In this document: positions 24,742 through 32,633 of the stretch, piece after piece
How the letters are laid out: each line of letters begins with the position of its first letter
How positions within the stretch are numbered: position 1 is the stretch's first letter
From: PALSA-607 sp036510735
GTDB taxonomy: Bacteria; Actinomycetota; Actinomycetes; Acidothermales; Acidothermaceae
Reading direction: 5' to 3'
DNA: 34,722 nucleotides
NCBI GenBank assembly: GCA_036510735.1
Contig: DATCDK010000040.1
Span: 1-34,722 of the forward strand
Program-made: the position numbers and the translations under genes
The notes under the pieces: model-generated
What the model was told of the DNA's origin: nothing
Database searches by the model: none
What the model saw: only the letters and a program-made list of their open reading frames with translations

Positions 24742-25656
24742 CTACAGGTCGGGCAGCCCGAGGTTCTGGTAGATCTCGCGAGTCGCCGTCGACTTGTTAA
24801 GCGTGATGAAGTGCAGCCCAGGCACTCCCTCGGCTAGCAACCGCTGGCACATCTCGCTCGCGACCTCGAGACCGATTGCTCGCACGGTCTCGGGATCGTC
24901 AGCGACAGCGAGCAATCGCTCCGCAAGCTCCGGCGGGAAGTCGTCGCCGGACAGAATCGAGAATCGCTCGATCTGACCAATCGAGGTAAGCGGCATGATG
25001 CCCGGAATGATCGGCACGTCGCAGCCAGCAGCCGCAATCCGGTCACGCAGAACGAGATAGTCGTCGACAGAGAAGAACATCTGCGTAATCGCGAAGTCGG
25101 CACCCGCCCTGCACTTGCGCACGAAGTTCGCGATATCGTCCTCGACGGTTGGCGACCGCGGGTGCTTGCGAGTGAACGCTGCCACACCGACGCAGAACTG
25201 GCCTGAATTCTTGACCAGCGCGACGAGTTGTTCTGCGTACGCAAAACCCTCCGAATGCGCAATCCATTCGGCCTGGGGGTTGCCTGGCGGATCGCCGCGC
25301 AATACCAAGACGTTGCGCACACCGGCGTCCGCATATTGACCGACGATGCGACGCAATTCGGCGACCGAGTGATTCACGGCGGTCAGATGGCCAACTGGCG
25401 TCAGCGTCGTTTCGGTAGCGATTCGCTCGGTCATGCGCACCGTCGTGTCACGCGTCGAGCCACCTGCCCCATACGTCATAGAGACGAACGTCGGCCGTAG
25501 CTGTTCGAGTTCGCGGATCGTCTGGAACAACGACCGTTCGCCCTGCTCGGTCTTCGGGGGGAAGAACTCGAAGGAGAACGAATGGCCGCCCTGCGCAAGG
25601 AGCTCCTTGATGGTCCGGGTGCGCTCACTCAACACGGACGGGCGACCCAGTGACAT
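24742..25656 (-). CDS. metF: Methylenetetrahydrofolate reductase
   Basis: This enzyme reduces 5,10-methylene-THF to 5-methyl-THF with FAD, supplying methyl groups for methionine synthesis. The 304-residue TIM-barrel protein has FEFFPPKTEQGE with the catalytic Glu30, TYGAGGSTRDTT, HLTAVNHS, LRGDPPG (FAD contact), ITQMFFSVDDY, PGIMPLTS and GLHFITLNKS near the end. Length matches E. coli MetF (296). The start is ATG 25656, 4 bp after the thiE stop. A reading frame extending to 25851 lies wholly over thiE and is not used. It is last in the HTH-thiE-metF cluster. Confidence 0.95.
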   Translation of the reverse strand: MSLGRPSVLSERTRTIKELLAQGGHSFSFEFFPPKTEQGERSLFQTIRELEQLRPTFVSMTYGAGGSTRDTTVRMTERIATETTLTPVGHLTAVNHSVAELRRIVGQYADAGVRNVLVLRGDPPGNPQAEWIAHSEGFAYAEQLVALVKNSGQFCVGVAAFTRKHPRSPTVEDDIANFVRKCRAGADFAITQMFFSVDDYLVLRDRIAAAGCDVPIIPGIMPLTSIGQIERFSILSGDDFPPELAERLLAVADDPETVRAIGLEVASEMCQRLLAEGVPGLHFITLNKSTATREIYQNLGLPDL

Positions 25657-25660
25657 GCGT

Positions 25661-26311
25661 TCAGGGTACCGGCTGTTTTGCCTGCAAACGCGCCGCGAAT
25701 TCGGCAGCCGCTGCGCCAGGGTCGGGCGCCTCAGTGATGGCACGGACCACGACCACGCGACGAGCACCCGCATCAAGGACCTGGTCGAGATTGCCCAGAT
25801 CGATCCCGCCGATGGCGAACCACGGCCTGGTCGTGCCCAAACTGCTGACATACCTCACGAGCGCGAGACCGGGAGCGGGCCGGCCGGGCTTCGTCGGAGT
25901 CGGCCAGCACGGCCCGACACAGAAGTAGTCGACGCCCTCTTCGACAGCGGCGGCGGCCGCCTCGCTCTCGGTATGGGAGGACCGCCCGATCAGTACCTCT
26001 TCGGCCACGATCGCGCGGGCGACTGACACCGGCAAGTCGTCTTGCCCGAGGTGGAGGACAGGTGCATCCGATGCCCAAGCGACGTCGGCACGATCGTTGA
26101 CCGCCAACAACACGCCATGTCGCTGACACGCATCGGCGAACACCTCGAGCGCCGCCAGTTCTTGCTTGGCCTCGATGCCCTTCTGCCGCAGCTGCACGAT
26201 GTCGACGCCGCGACTGAGCACCGCGTCGAGGAACTCGGCCAGGTCACCCTCACGCTCGCGCGCGTCGACGCATAGATAGAGCCGTGCGTCAGAAAGCGAG
26301 CGCCTGGGCAC
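25661..26311 (-). CDS. thiE: Thiamine-phosphate synthase ThiE
   Basis: ThiE couples HMP pyrophosphate and the thiazole phosphate carboxylate to give thiamine monophosphate. The 216-residue barrel protein shows all main motifs: VQLRQKG (39-45), LLAVNDRADVA, LHLGQDDLP, IGRSSHT, YFCVGPCWPTPTKPGR (pyrophosphate loop) and FAIGGI. The start is GTG 26311, with GAGGTG 7 nt upstream. It overlaps the upstream HTH gene by 23 nt. The partner thiazole genes thiO-thiS-thiG lie about 3.4 kb away on the other strand behind a TPP riboswitch. No riboswitch is seen before thiE, so thiE seems not to share that control. Confidence 0.94.
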   Translation of the reverse strand: MPRRSLSDARLYLCVDAREREGDLAEFLDAVLSRGVDIVQLRQKGIEAKQELAALEVFADACQRHGVLLAVNDRADVAWASDAPVLHLGQDDLPVSVARAIVAEEVLIGRSSHTESEAAAAAVEEGVDYFCVGPCWPTPTKPGRPAPGLALVRYVSSLGTTRPWFAIGGIDLGNLDQVLDAGARRVVVVRAITEAPDPGAAAAEFAARLQAKQPVP

Positions 26312-26633
26312 GCCGCTTCACCTCCGTGCCGCGGTTCTCGGCGAGCGCCTGCACAGGAGACCCAGGCAACCCATCGTCGGTGAACAACCAGCGCAATGCC
26401 TCGTCGTCATTGAAGCCGGAGTCCGCGAGCAGGCTCAACGTGCCGGGCAGGCCTTTGAGGATCGCACCGTCGCCGACGAAGATCGCCGGCACCCACAAGA
26501 CGCCGTCGCGTCGGACGCCGAGAAGTTTGCGTTCTCTTAACAATTGGCGAACTTTCGTGACATCAACGTGCAACCGTTCCGCAACATCGGGAACGGTGAG
26601 CCACTCGGTGATGAGATCTTCGATGCCAGGCAC
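26289..26633 (-). CDS. Rv2175c-like winged-helix DNA-binding protein
   Basis: The sequence PGIEDLITEWLTVPDVAERLHVDVTKVRQLLRERKLLGVRR, with ALRWLFTDDG and the end VKRRAQALAF, matches the actinobacterial Rv2175c family. In M. tuberculosis this DNA-binding protein is a substrate of the kinase PknL, encoded next to it; here the kinase is about 6 kb away. I give GTG 26633 (114 residues) as start. The frame stays open to TTG 26720 (143 residues, closer to the M. tuberculosis length), but that extension looks unlike a conserved tail. No good ribosome binding site precedes either, so the start is uncertain. It overlaps thiE by 23 nt. Confidence 0.8.
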   Translation of the reverse strand: MPGIEDLITEWLTVPDVAERLHVDVTKVRQLLRERKLLGVRRDGVLWVPAIFVGDGAILKGLPGTLSLLADSGFNDDEALRWLFTDDGLPGSPVQALAENRGTEVKRRAQALAF

Positions 26634-26874
26634 CCCGATAGCGTGCCATGTGTCGATCGCCGCGTGTCGCCACGGGGGTGCTCCTGGGCTGGCTGTGGCG
26701 TAGCTGTGAGGCGGCCGCAAATGATTCGAAACGGCCGGCCCGCGACCCGTACCATCGACAGGAACTGTCTGAGCCTCCGCTTAGACTAGGCGCGACATCA
26801 CCACAACTGAGGCGCGTGAGCCCTGCCCCCTGCATCGCAGGCTGGGCGGTATCGCGGTGACGGGAGAATCGACG

Positions 26875-29097
26875 ATGAAGACGCTTGCCAACTTTGCGGT
26901 CAAACACCGGTGGTGGGTCGTCGCCGGCTGGATCATCTTCATCTTTGTCGCGCAGGGCATCTCGGGCGCGCTTGGCGGTCCGAACTACAAAGACACTTTC
27001 AGCCTGCCGCACACCGAAACAGCCTCGGTCACCCAAGTTCTGAAGAGCGCGGATCTCGCGAATCAAAGCGGTGCGACTGGCACCGTTGTACTGAAGGCGA
27101 AGACCGGAACGCTGACATCCGAGCCTGCGGCGCTCTCAACCGCGTTAGTCAAGTTGTGTTCGGCCGGCCACGACGTCGCTGGCATCACAACGCCGTGGCA
27201 GTCGGTCGACTGCACGAAGAATGCCATCGTCACAGCTGGCGATCCCAAGCTGCTCAACACCGCCAACGGGTCAACTACCGGCTTGGTCGACATCACCTGG
27301 ACCAATAACCACTACGACCTGAAGCTGTTCACTGGCGTCTACAACGACCTCAAGACCTTGCGGTCATCGACCCTGCAGGTTGAATTCACCGGAAATGCAT
27401 TCCAAGGAGTAGGCCAAGCGCAAGGAGTGCCGCCGTTCCTGTTCGGCTTCATCGCCGCGCTGATCATCTTGGTATTCGTCTTCCGCACGGTCGGCGCCAC
27501 CGTCTTGCCGTTGGCCAGCGCAGTGGGCGCACTCGGCGCCGGCCTCGGGCTGATCGGCATCCTCACTCACGCGATGAACGTTTCGAACATCACTCCTGAA
27601 CTCACGGAGTTGATGGTGCTGGGTGTTGGCGTCGACTATGCACTGTTCATCGTGACCCGACACAGGCGAAATCTGCGGCGCGGCATCCCTCTGCACGAAT
27701 CCATCGTCACGTCGATGGACACCTCAGGCCGCGCAGTGCTTTTCGCTGCCACCACGGTCTGCATCGCGCTGCTCGGACTGCTCGCACTTGGGGTGAGCTT
27801 CTTCAACGGCATGGCGATCGGTGCGGCCGTTGCAGTGAGCCTGACGGCGGCGGCATCACTGACTTTGCTACCTGCGCTGTTGTCGTTGTTCGGGCTAAAG
27901 GTGCTCCCCCGCACTCAACGACGTGCAGTGCGAGCCGGCGAGTTCATTGAGCCGCACGCCACCGGCTTCTGGGCTCGCTGGTCGGTGACCGTTGCGCGTC
28001 ACAAGACCCTGCTGAGCCTGGGCGCAGCCGCGGTCATCGTGGTACTCGCACTGCCGTTCTTCTCGATGCGACTCGGCGCCGGTGACCAGGGCAACGACCC
28101 GAAGGGGTCGACGACTCGCAGCGGCTACGACCTCATCGCCACGGGTTTCGGCGTTGGCTACAACTCCACTCTCGAGGCTGTCGTCGACGGCCCCGGCGCG
28201 ACCGATCCCGCGTACTTGCAGAAGGTGTCCACCGCACTGCAGGGCACGACGGGCGTTGACCCGACGAGTGTGCACGCGATCCCGCTGAACCGCACAGTCG
28301 CGTTTGTGTCCTTCAAGTCGATGACGTCTCCACAGGACGCCAAGACCTACGCATTGGTAAAGGACGTACGCGCGCATACGTTGCCGCCCATCTATAGCGG
28401 CACGCCAAACCACGTGTACGTCTACGGCGACACGGCTATTCAGGTCGACTTCGCGAAGGTGCTCGCGGCGAAACTCCCGATATTCATCGCTGCCGTTGTG
28501 GGCTTGTCGTTCTTGTTGTTGTTGGTGGCGTTCCGTAGTCTGGTGATCCCGTTGACGGCCGCAGTCATGAACTTGCTCGCCGCCGGCGCGTCGTTCGGCG
28601 TTGTCGTGGCCATCTTCCAGTTCGGCTGGGGCGCTGATGCCCTAGGCCTTGGCAAGGGCGGCCCGATCGATGCGTGGGCACCGGTGATGTTCTTTGCGAT
28701 CCTGTTCGGATTGTCGATGGACTATCAGGTCTTCCTGGTCAGCCGTATGTACGAGGAGTGGCTGCACACCCACGACAACAAGCGCGCCGTCATCGTCGGC
28801 CAGGGCGAGACCGGCAGCATCATCACGGCTGCGGCACTGATCATGATTGCCGTCTTCGGCGGCTTCGTGCTCGGCGACGAGCGAGCAATCAAGATCTTCG
28901 GTATCGGTCTAGCAACGGCCGTCTTCCTCGACGCGTTCTTGCTTCGGACGATTCTGGTGCCATCGTTGATGCATGTCCTCGGCGATCGCAACTGGTACCT
29001 GCCGAAGTGGCTCGACCGCATCACTCCGAAGGTGTCGTTCGAGCCGCCTGACCAGCCGATCGCCGAAGAAGACAGCGTGCTGGTCGGCAACGGCTAA
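26875..29097 (+). CDS. MMPL-family RND transporter
   Basis: The 740-residue protein is an MMPL (mycobacterial membrane protein large) transporter, which exports lipids or other hydrophobic molecules using the proton gradient. The pattern is one membrane segment (about 12-30), a periplasmic domain, a block of about five segments (175-345), a second periplasmic domain and a second block (520-720). Both proton-relay Asp-Tyr pairs are present: GVDYALFIVTRHRR with Asp254-Tyr255, and LSMDYQVFLVSRMYEEW with Asp616-Tyr617. ATG 26875 is preferred, with GGGAG 8 nt upstream, over GTG 26857. It is followed by a 10-bp hairpin terminator. A TAGACT at 26782-26787 may be its -10. The substrate is unknown. 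Confidence 0.92.
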   Translation: MKTLANFAVKHRWWVVAGWIIFIFVAQGISGALGGPNYKDTFSLPHTETASVTQVLKSADLANQSGATGTVVLKAKTGTLTSEPAALSTALVKLCSAGHDVAGITTPWQSVDCTKNAIVTAGDPKLLNTANGSTTGLVDITWTNNHYDLKLFTGVYNDLKTLRSSTLQVEFTGNAFQGVGQAQGVPPFLFGFIAALIILVFVFRTVGATVLPLASAVGALGAGLGLIGILTHAMNVSNITPELTELMVLGVGVDYALFIVTRHRRNLRRGIPLHESIVTSMDTSGRAVLFAATTVCIALLGLLALGVSFFNGMAIGAAVAVSLTAAASLTLLPALLSLFGLKVLPRTQRRAVRAGEFIEPHATGFWARWSVTVARHKTLLSLGAAAVIVVLALPFFSMRLGAGDQGNDPKGSTTRSGYDLIATGFGVGYNSTLEAVVDGPGATDPAYLQKVSTALQGTTGVDPTSVHAIPLNRTVAFVSFKSMTSPQDAKTYALVKDVRAHTLPPIYSGTPNHVYVYGDTAIQVDFAKVLAAKLPIFIAAVVGLSFLLLLVAFRSLVIPLTAAVMNLLAAGASFGVVVAIFQFGWGADALGLGKGGPIDAWAPVMFFAILFGLSMDYQVFLVSRMYEEWLHTHDNKRAVIVGQGETGSIITAAALIMIAVFGGFVLGDERAIKIFGIGLATAVFLDAFLLRTILVPSLMHVLGDRNWYLPKWLDRITPKVSFEPPDQPIAEEDSVLVGNG

Positions 29098-29119
29098 CCT
29101 GCTGCAACCGCCGGTGATG

Positions 29120-29144
29120 GCGCGAGGGCGCGATGCCCTCGCGC
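29120..29144 (+). terminator. Hairpin terminator after the MMPL gene
   Basis: A perfect 10-bp stem GCGCGAGGGC/GCCCTCGCGC with a 5-nt loop (GCGAT) lies 22 nt past the MMPL stop. There is no T tract, but strong bare stems of this kind are plausible actinobacterial terminators. It directly abuts the -10 of the next gene. Confidence 0.6.
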
Positions 29145-29150
29145 TAGTGT
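29145..29150 (+). promoter_or_regulatory. -10 element for a leaderless membrane-protein transcript
   Basis: TAGTGT fits TANNNT and ends 7 nt before ATG 29158, so transcription would start at the A of the start codon. There is no ribosome binding site before this ATG. No -35 is seen; that region is the terminator hairpin. Confidence 0.5.
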
Positions 29151-29157
29151 CAGCGGC

Positions 29158-29652
29158 ATGAGCGAAATCCTCGACGACGCCAACCCCGATGACGACGGTT
29201 TCGACGAGGATGAAGACGAAGACGACATCGACGAAGCACTTGAAGAGCTCGACCGGGACTACGCAGCGAGCAGCTGGTCGACAACGCTGAAGAACCCGGT
29301 GGTACTCGCTGTCACGGCGCTGGTGGTGGCGATCGTCAGTATGCTCGGGCTCTTGTCGACGTACCTCCTGGTGAACGCGATTCTGTTGGCGCATCCCACG
29401 GAAGGTTCCGTCTTCAGCGTCCGGGTCAGCGGGCTGATCGAACTGGGCCTGGCCCTCCTGGCGGTGGTACTCGCGTACCTTGCCCACGGCGAGGCGCGCG
29501 TGGAACCCGAGCTCCCGGCCCATCGCATCGCTCGATGGATCGCGGGCGCCGCGCTGCTGCTTGCGATCGTCTCGATCGCTGAGTCGGGTGCCTCCCTCTT
29601 GATCTTGCTTGCCGCACACGTGCCTAGCCTGCCTAACACGAGTGGCGGTTAG
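29158..29652 (+). CDS. Small membrane protein with acidic N-terminal head (unknown function)
   Basis: I do not recognise a named family. The 164-residue protein has a strongly acidic head (residues 4-34, mostly Asp and Glu), then three membrane segments at about 47-75, 90-109 and 126-152, and a short polar tail. It appears to be expressed from its own leaderless promoter, just past the MMPL terminator. Its TAG stop (29650-29652) lies about 10 bp before the TPP riboswitch, so it ends where the thiamine transcript begins. The acidic head could bind cations or a basic partner; this is speculation. Confidence 0.7.
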   Translation: MSEILDDANPDDDGFDEDEDEDDIDEALEELDRDYAASSWSTTLKNPVVLAVTALVVAIVSMLGLLSTYLLVNAILLAHPTEGSVFSVRVSGLIELGLALLAVVLAYLAHGEARVEPELPAHRIARWIAGAALLLAIVSIAESGASLLILLAAHVPSLPNTSGG

Positions 29653-29660
29653 ACTGCAGG

Positions 29661-29750
29661 CACACGGGAGCCCGGTCGGACTGGGCTGAGAGGGCGGCTG
29701 ATGGCCGCCGACCGTCGAACCTGCTCCGGGTAATGCCGGCGAAGGGAGTC
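29661..29750 (+). promoter_or_regulatory. TPP riboswitch (THI box) upstream of thiO
   Basis: The conserved parts are present in order: CGGGAGCCCGG, the CTGGGCTGAGA block (29681-29691), a variable P3 hairpin with GGCGGC/GCCGCC arms (29693-29709), GAACCTG (29717-29723) and CCGGGTAATGCCGGCGAAGGGA (29726-29747). P2 pairs GCCC with GGGC. The 3' end AAGGGAG doubles as the Shine-Dalgarno sequence of thiO, 8 nt before ATG 29757. Ligand binding should therefore block translation initiation. The P1 helix looks weak. Confidence 0.93.
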
Positions 29751-29756
29751 AATGCC

Positions 29757-30908
29757 ATGGCCGGCCACGATGGTGACGTCGTCGTTGTCGGCGGCGGTGT
29801 CATCGGGCTCGCCATCGCCTGGCGTACCGCGTTGCGCGGGTTCGCAGTCACCGTGCTCGACCCGGCGCCCGGCCTGGGCGCTTCGCATCACGGTGCCGGC
29901 ATGCTCGCGCCGGTCACCGAGGTGCACTACGGCGAAGAGGATCTCCTTCGCCTGAACCTCGCGTCGGCGGCGCGCTACCCGAGCTTCGTCGCAGAACTCG
30001 AAGAATCGAGCGGGACGCCGGTGGGTTACCGCGCGACTGGCACGCTAGCGGTCGCGTTCGACGCCGACGACAAGGCTGCGCTGGACGACCTGCACCGCTA
30101 CCAGGCGTCGCTGCGTCTGAGCTCACAACCGGTCACCGCCCGTGAATGCCGCGAACTCGAGCCATACCTCTCGACCGCGGTACGCGGTGGCCTGCTGGTC
30201 GACGGTGACCACCAGGTCGATCCTCGCCGCCTTGTTGCCGCCTTACTGGTGGCGTGCGCACGAGCGGGTGTCGACGTCCGCCAGGTGCCGGCTCGCCAAC
30301 TACGTGTCGAGGGCGATCGCGTGGTCGGCGTCGACGAACTCGACGCGGGGTCGGTCGTGATCGCCGCCGGCTGCTGGTCCGGAGATTTGCGCGGACTCCC
30401 GCCGCACGCTCGACCACCGGTGCGACCCGTGAAGGGGCAGATCCTGCGCCTGCGCGATGACGTCGAGCATCCGATGCTTCGACGCAACGTCCGGGCACTC
30501 GTACGAGGACGGCCGATCTACCTCGTGCCGCGCGCCGACGGCGAGGTCGTGCTCGGAGCCACGAGTGAGGACAAGGGGTTCGACACCCGACTCACCGTCG
30601 AGGGCACGGGCGACCTGCTGGCCGACGCCCGCGAACTGCTGCCGCGGGTAAGTGAGATCGAGCTTGTCGAGGCGTCGGTGGGCCTGCGTCCGGGATCCCC
30701 CGACAACGCCCCGATGATCGGCGCCGGCGCGCTGCCCGGACTCGTGGTGGCGACCGGCCACTACCGCAACGGCATCTTGCTCGCGCCAATCACGGCCGAC
30801 GCGGTTGCCGACTTGCTGACGGCAGGGAGCTTGCCGGCCGGGTTTGATCGATTCGACCCTTGCCGCTTCACACGAGCCCGTTGCACGCAAGCCACGGTGC
30901 CCGCATGA
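29757..30908 (+). CDS. thiO: Glycine oxidase ThiO
   Basis: ThiO oxidises glycine to dehydroglycine with FAD, feeding ThiG in thiazole synthesis. The 383-residue protein opens with an FAD dinucleotide fold (VVVVGGGVIGLAIAWR), followed by GLGASHHGAGMLAPVTE, typical of ThiO. The C-terminal part has PVRPVKGQILRL, VYLVPR-like IYLVPRADGEVVLGATSED, and GLRPGSPDNAPMIGA and ATGHYRNGILLAP, the usual FAD-contacting end. An upstream in-frame ATG at 29733 lies within the riboswitch TAATGCC and is not used. It overlaps thiS by 4 nt (ATGA). First gene of the riboswitch-controlled operon. Confidence 0.93.
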   Translation: MAGHDGDVVVVGGGVIGLAIAWRTALRGFAVTVLDPAPGLGASHHGAGMLAPVTEVHYGEEDLLRLNLASAARYPSFVAELEESSGTPVGYRATGTLAVAFDADDKAALDDLHRYQASLRLSSQPVTARECRELEPYLSTAVRGGLLVDGDHQVDPRRLVAALLVACARAGVDVRQVPARQLRVEGDRVVGVDELDAGSVVIAAGCWSGDLRGLPPHARPPVRPVKGQILRLRDDVEHPMLRRNVRALVRGRPIYLVPRADGEVVLGATSEDKGFDTRLTVEGTGDLLADARELLPRVSEIELVEASVGLRPGSPDNAPMIGAGALPGLVVATGHYRNGILLAPITADAVADLLTAGSLPAGFDRFDPCRFTRARCTQATVPA

Positions 30909-31105
30909 CCATCGTGGTGAACGGCCAGCACCATGATCTGCCCGACCACGCGACGCTGACCGACGTCGTCGCCCGGCTGACGACAGCTGCCCGCGGTGTC
31001 GCCGTTGCATTGAACGGCAGCGTCGTCCCCCGCGGCGAATGGCCCTCGACTGCATTGGCCGAAGCCGACCAGATCGAGATTCTGACTGCTGTGCAAGGAG
31101 GCTGA
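30905..31105 (+). CDS. thiS: Sulfur carrier protein ThiS
   Basis: This 66-residue ubiquitin-like sulfur carrier delivers sulfur as a C-terminal thiocarboxylate to ThiG. It starts TIVVNGQHHDLPDHATLTDVVARL, has VAVALNGSVVPRGEWPSTALAEADQIEILTAVQGG and ends in the required Gly-Gly. ATG 30905 overlaps the thiO stop by 4 nt. An in-frame extension to 30860 would run back into thiO and is not needed. Confidence 0.95.
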   Translation: MTIVVNGQHHDLPDHATLTDVVARLTTAARGVAVALNGSVVPRGEWPSTALAEADQIEILTAVQGG

Positions 31106-31108
31106 ACC

Positions 31109-31867
31109 GTGGACGACCCATTCGTGCTGGCCGGTGAAGCGTTCACCTCGCGCCTCATCATGGGAACCGGTGGTGTTCCGAGCCTTGACGTCCTCGAGGC
31201 TGCGCTCGAGGCGTCCGGAACCGAGATCACCACAGTGGCGATGCGCCGCGTCGACCCGGCCGCGCACGGTTCGATCCTCGACGTGCTCGGTCGACGCGGG
31301 GTGCGCGTGCTCCCGAACACGGCCGGCTGCTACACCGCAGCCGACGCTGTGCTCACGGCACGGCTGGGCCGTGAAGCCCTCGGTACGAACTGGGTGAAGC
31401 TCGAGGTGATCGCCGACGAGCACACCTTGCTGCCCGACCCGATCGAGCTGCTCGACGCGGCAGAAACCCTTGTGTCCGAAGGTTTTCTGGTACTGCCCTA
31501 CACGAACGACGATCCGGTGCTCGCTCGCCGCCTCGAACAGGTCGGCTGCGTAGCCGTGATGCCACTCGGCTCCCCGATTGGCTCTGGGCTCGGCATCCGC
31601 AACCCGCACAACATCGAGCTCATCGTTGAGCGCGCCGGCGTGCCCGTCGTCCTCGATGCCGGCATCGGGACGGCGAGCGATGCGGCCCTAGCGATGGAGC
31701 TGGGCTGCGATGCAGTGTTGCTCGCGTCCGCCGTCACTCGTGCACAGCGTCCGGCACTGATGGCCGAAGCGATGCGCAAGGCTGTCGAGGCCGGGCGGCT
31801 AGCGCGGCTCGCCGGGCGGATCCCTGTTCGCCGCTACGCGAAAGCGTCGTCACCACCCGTCACCTGA
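31109..31867 (+). CDS. thiG: Thiazole synthase ThiG
   Basis: ThiG condenses deoxyxylulose 5-phosphate, dehydroglycine and ThiS-carried sulfur into the thiazole phosphate. The 252-residue barrel protein has SRLIMGTGG near the start, RRVDPA, LPNTAGCYTAADAV, and NWVKLEVI with the Schiff-base Lys97. PIGSGLGIRN and VPVVLDAGIGTASDAALAMELGCDAVLLASAV form the phosphate-binding end. GTG 31109 is preceded by AAGGAGG, which overlaps the thiS stop. Its last 34 bp overlap, on the opposite strand, the 3' end of the HAD gene. thiO-thiS-thiG make the thiazole half of thiamine, and thiE on the other strand joins it to HMP. Confidence 0.96.
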   Translation: MDDPFVLAGEAFTSRLIMGTGGVPSLDVLEAALEASGTEITTVAMRRVDPAAHGSILDVLGRRGVRVLPNTAGCYTAADAVLTARLGREALGTNWVKLEVIADEHTLLPDPIELLDAAETLVSEGFLVLPYTNDDPVLARRLEQVGCVAVMPLGSPIGSGLGIRNPHNIELIVERAGVPVVLDAGIGTASDAALAMELGCDAVLLASAVTRAQRPALMAEAMRKAVEAGRLARLAGRIPVRRYAKASSPPVT

Positions 31868-32547
31868 TCCAAGACAGCGGGGCGAGACGCAGCTGGCCGG
31901 ACGCCGAGCAGTTCCGCCAATTCATCGACGTCCGCCGCGAGGGCTTCGGCGGCCGCAAGCTCCTCGCGCGAGCCGTAGCCCCAGAGCGCGCCGATGCACG
32001 CGATGCCGTTCTCGTGCGCGCCAACGACGTCGTGTGATCGATCACCGACGAGGACCACGTCGTCGAGATCGACATGCAGTGAGTCCAGGGCCTGGGCGAC
32101 GACGTCACCCTTCTCGGTCCCGTCACCGTCGATCGCCGGTCCGAACACCGCCTCGAAGTAGTCGGCGAGTGCAAAGTGCTCGATGATCGGCACCGCGTAC
32201 GGCAGCGGCTTCGATGTGGCGACAGCCAATCGGCGTCCGGCATCGACAAGCTCGCGCAGTAAGCCGGGGATGCCCGGGTACACGGCGTTCTCGAACATGC
32301 CGTATTCGACGAAGTAGCCACGGTAAACGGCCATCGCCTCCAGGGTGGTGACCTCGTCGAGCCCAGCGATGTCGCGGAACGAGTCGAGAAGCGGCGGCCC
32401 GATGAAACGCAAGAGCGCTGTCTCATCGAGAGGCGCCAGGCCCAGCGCTTTGAGGGCGGCCGCCACGGAGCGGGTGATGCCGGGACCCGATGCGGTCAAC
32501 GTGCCGTCAAGATCGAAGAGCACGACGCCGGGCTGCACGACGTCCAT
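31834..32547 (-). CDS. HAD-family hydrolase, phosphoglycolate phosphatase-like
   Basis: The 237-residue protein is a class I HAD phosphatase. Motif I VLFDLDGTLTASGPGI has the nucleophile Asp12 and acid/base Asp14, motif II is VATSKP, motif III lies in EKGDVV, and motif IV is VLVGDRSHDVVGA. The cap inserted after motif I has FIGPPLLDSF, typical of Gph/PpaX-like enzymes. The substrate could be phosphoglycolate, pyrophosphate or a nucleotide. I chose ATG 32547; GTG 32586 in frame is an alternative adding 13 residues. It converges on thiG with a 34-nt overlap and diverges from the kinase gene. A 13-bp inverted repeat (GGTCGGGCCGACC, 32600-32612) lies between the divergent starts. Confidence 0.87.
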   Translation of the reverse strand: MDVVQPGVVLFDLDGTLTASGPGITRSVAAALKALGLAPLDETALLRFIGPPLLDSFRDIAGLDEVTTLEAMAVYRGYFVEYGMFENAVYPGIPGLLRELVDAGRRLAVATSKPLPYAVPIIEHFALADYFEAVFGPAIDGDGTEKGDVVAQALDSLHVDLDDVVLVGDRSHDVVGAHENGIACIGALWGYGSREELAAAEALAADVDELAELLGVRPAASRPAVLDQVTGGDDAFA

Positions 32548-32620
32548 CTTGTCGTACAGGCCGCCCGCGATGGAGGGCGCGTCCACGTCGCGCCTGCCCG
32601 GTCGGGCCGACCGCCGCACG

Positions 32621-32626
32621 TATGCT
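32621..32626 (+). promoter_or_regulatory. -10 element for a leaderless kinase transcript
   Basis: TATGCT fits TANNNT and is followed by 7 nt and then GTG 32634. Transcription is predicted to start at or next to that codon. No ribosome binding site precedes it and no clear -35 is visible. Confidence 0.5.
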
Positions 32627-32633
32627 CGACGCC

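Noticed and set aside
26563..26673. GTG with a good AGGAG site upstream of the Rv2175c-like gene
   Set aside because: It is out of frame with that gene and stops at 26563. It could mark a frameshift, but the Rv2175c-like frame is intact from 26633, so I do not call one.
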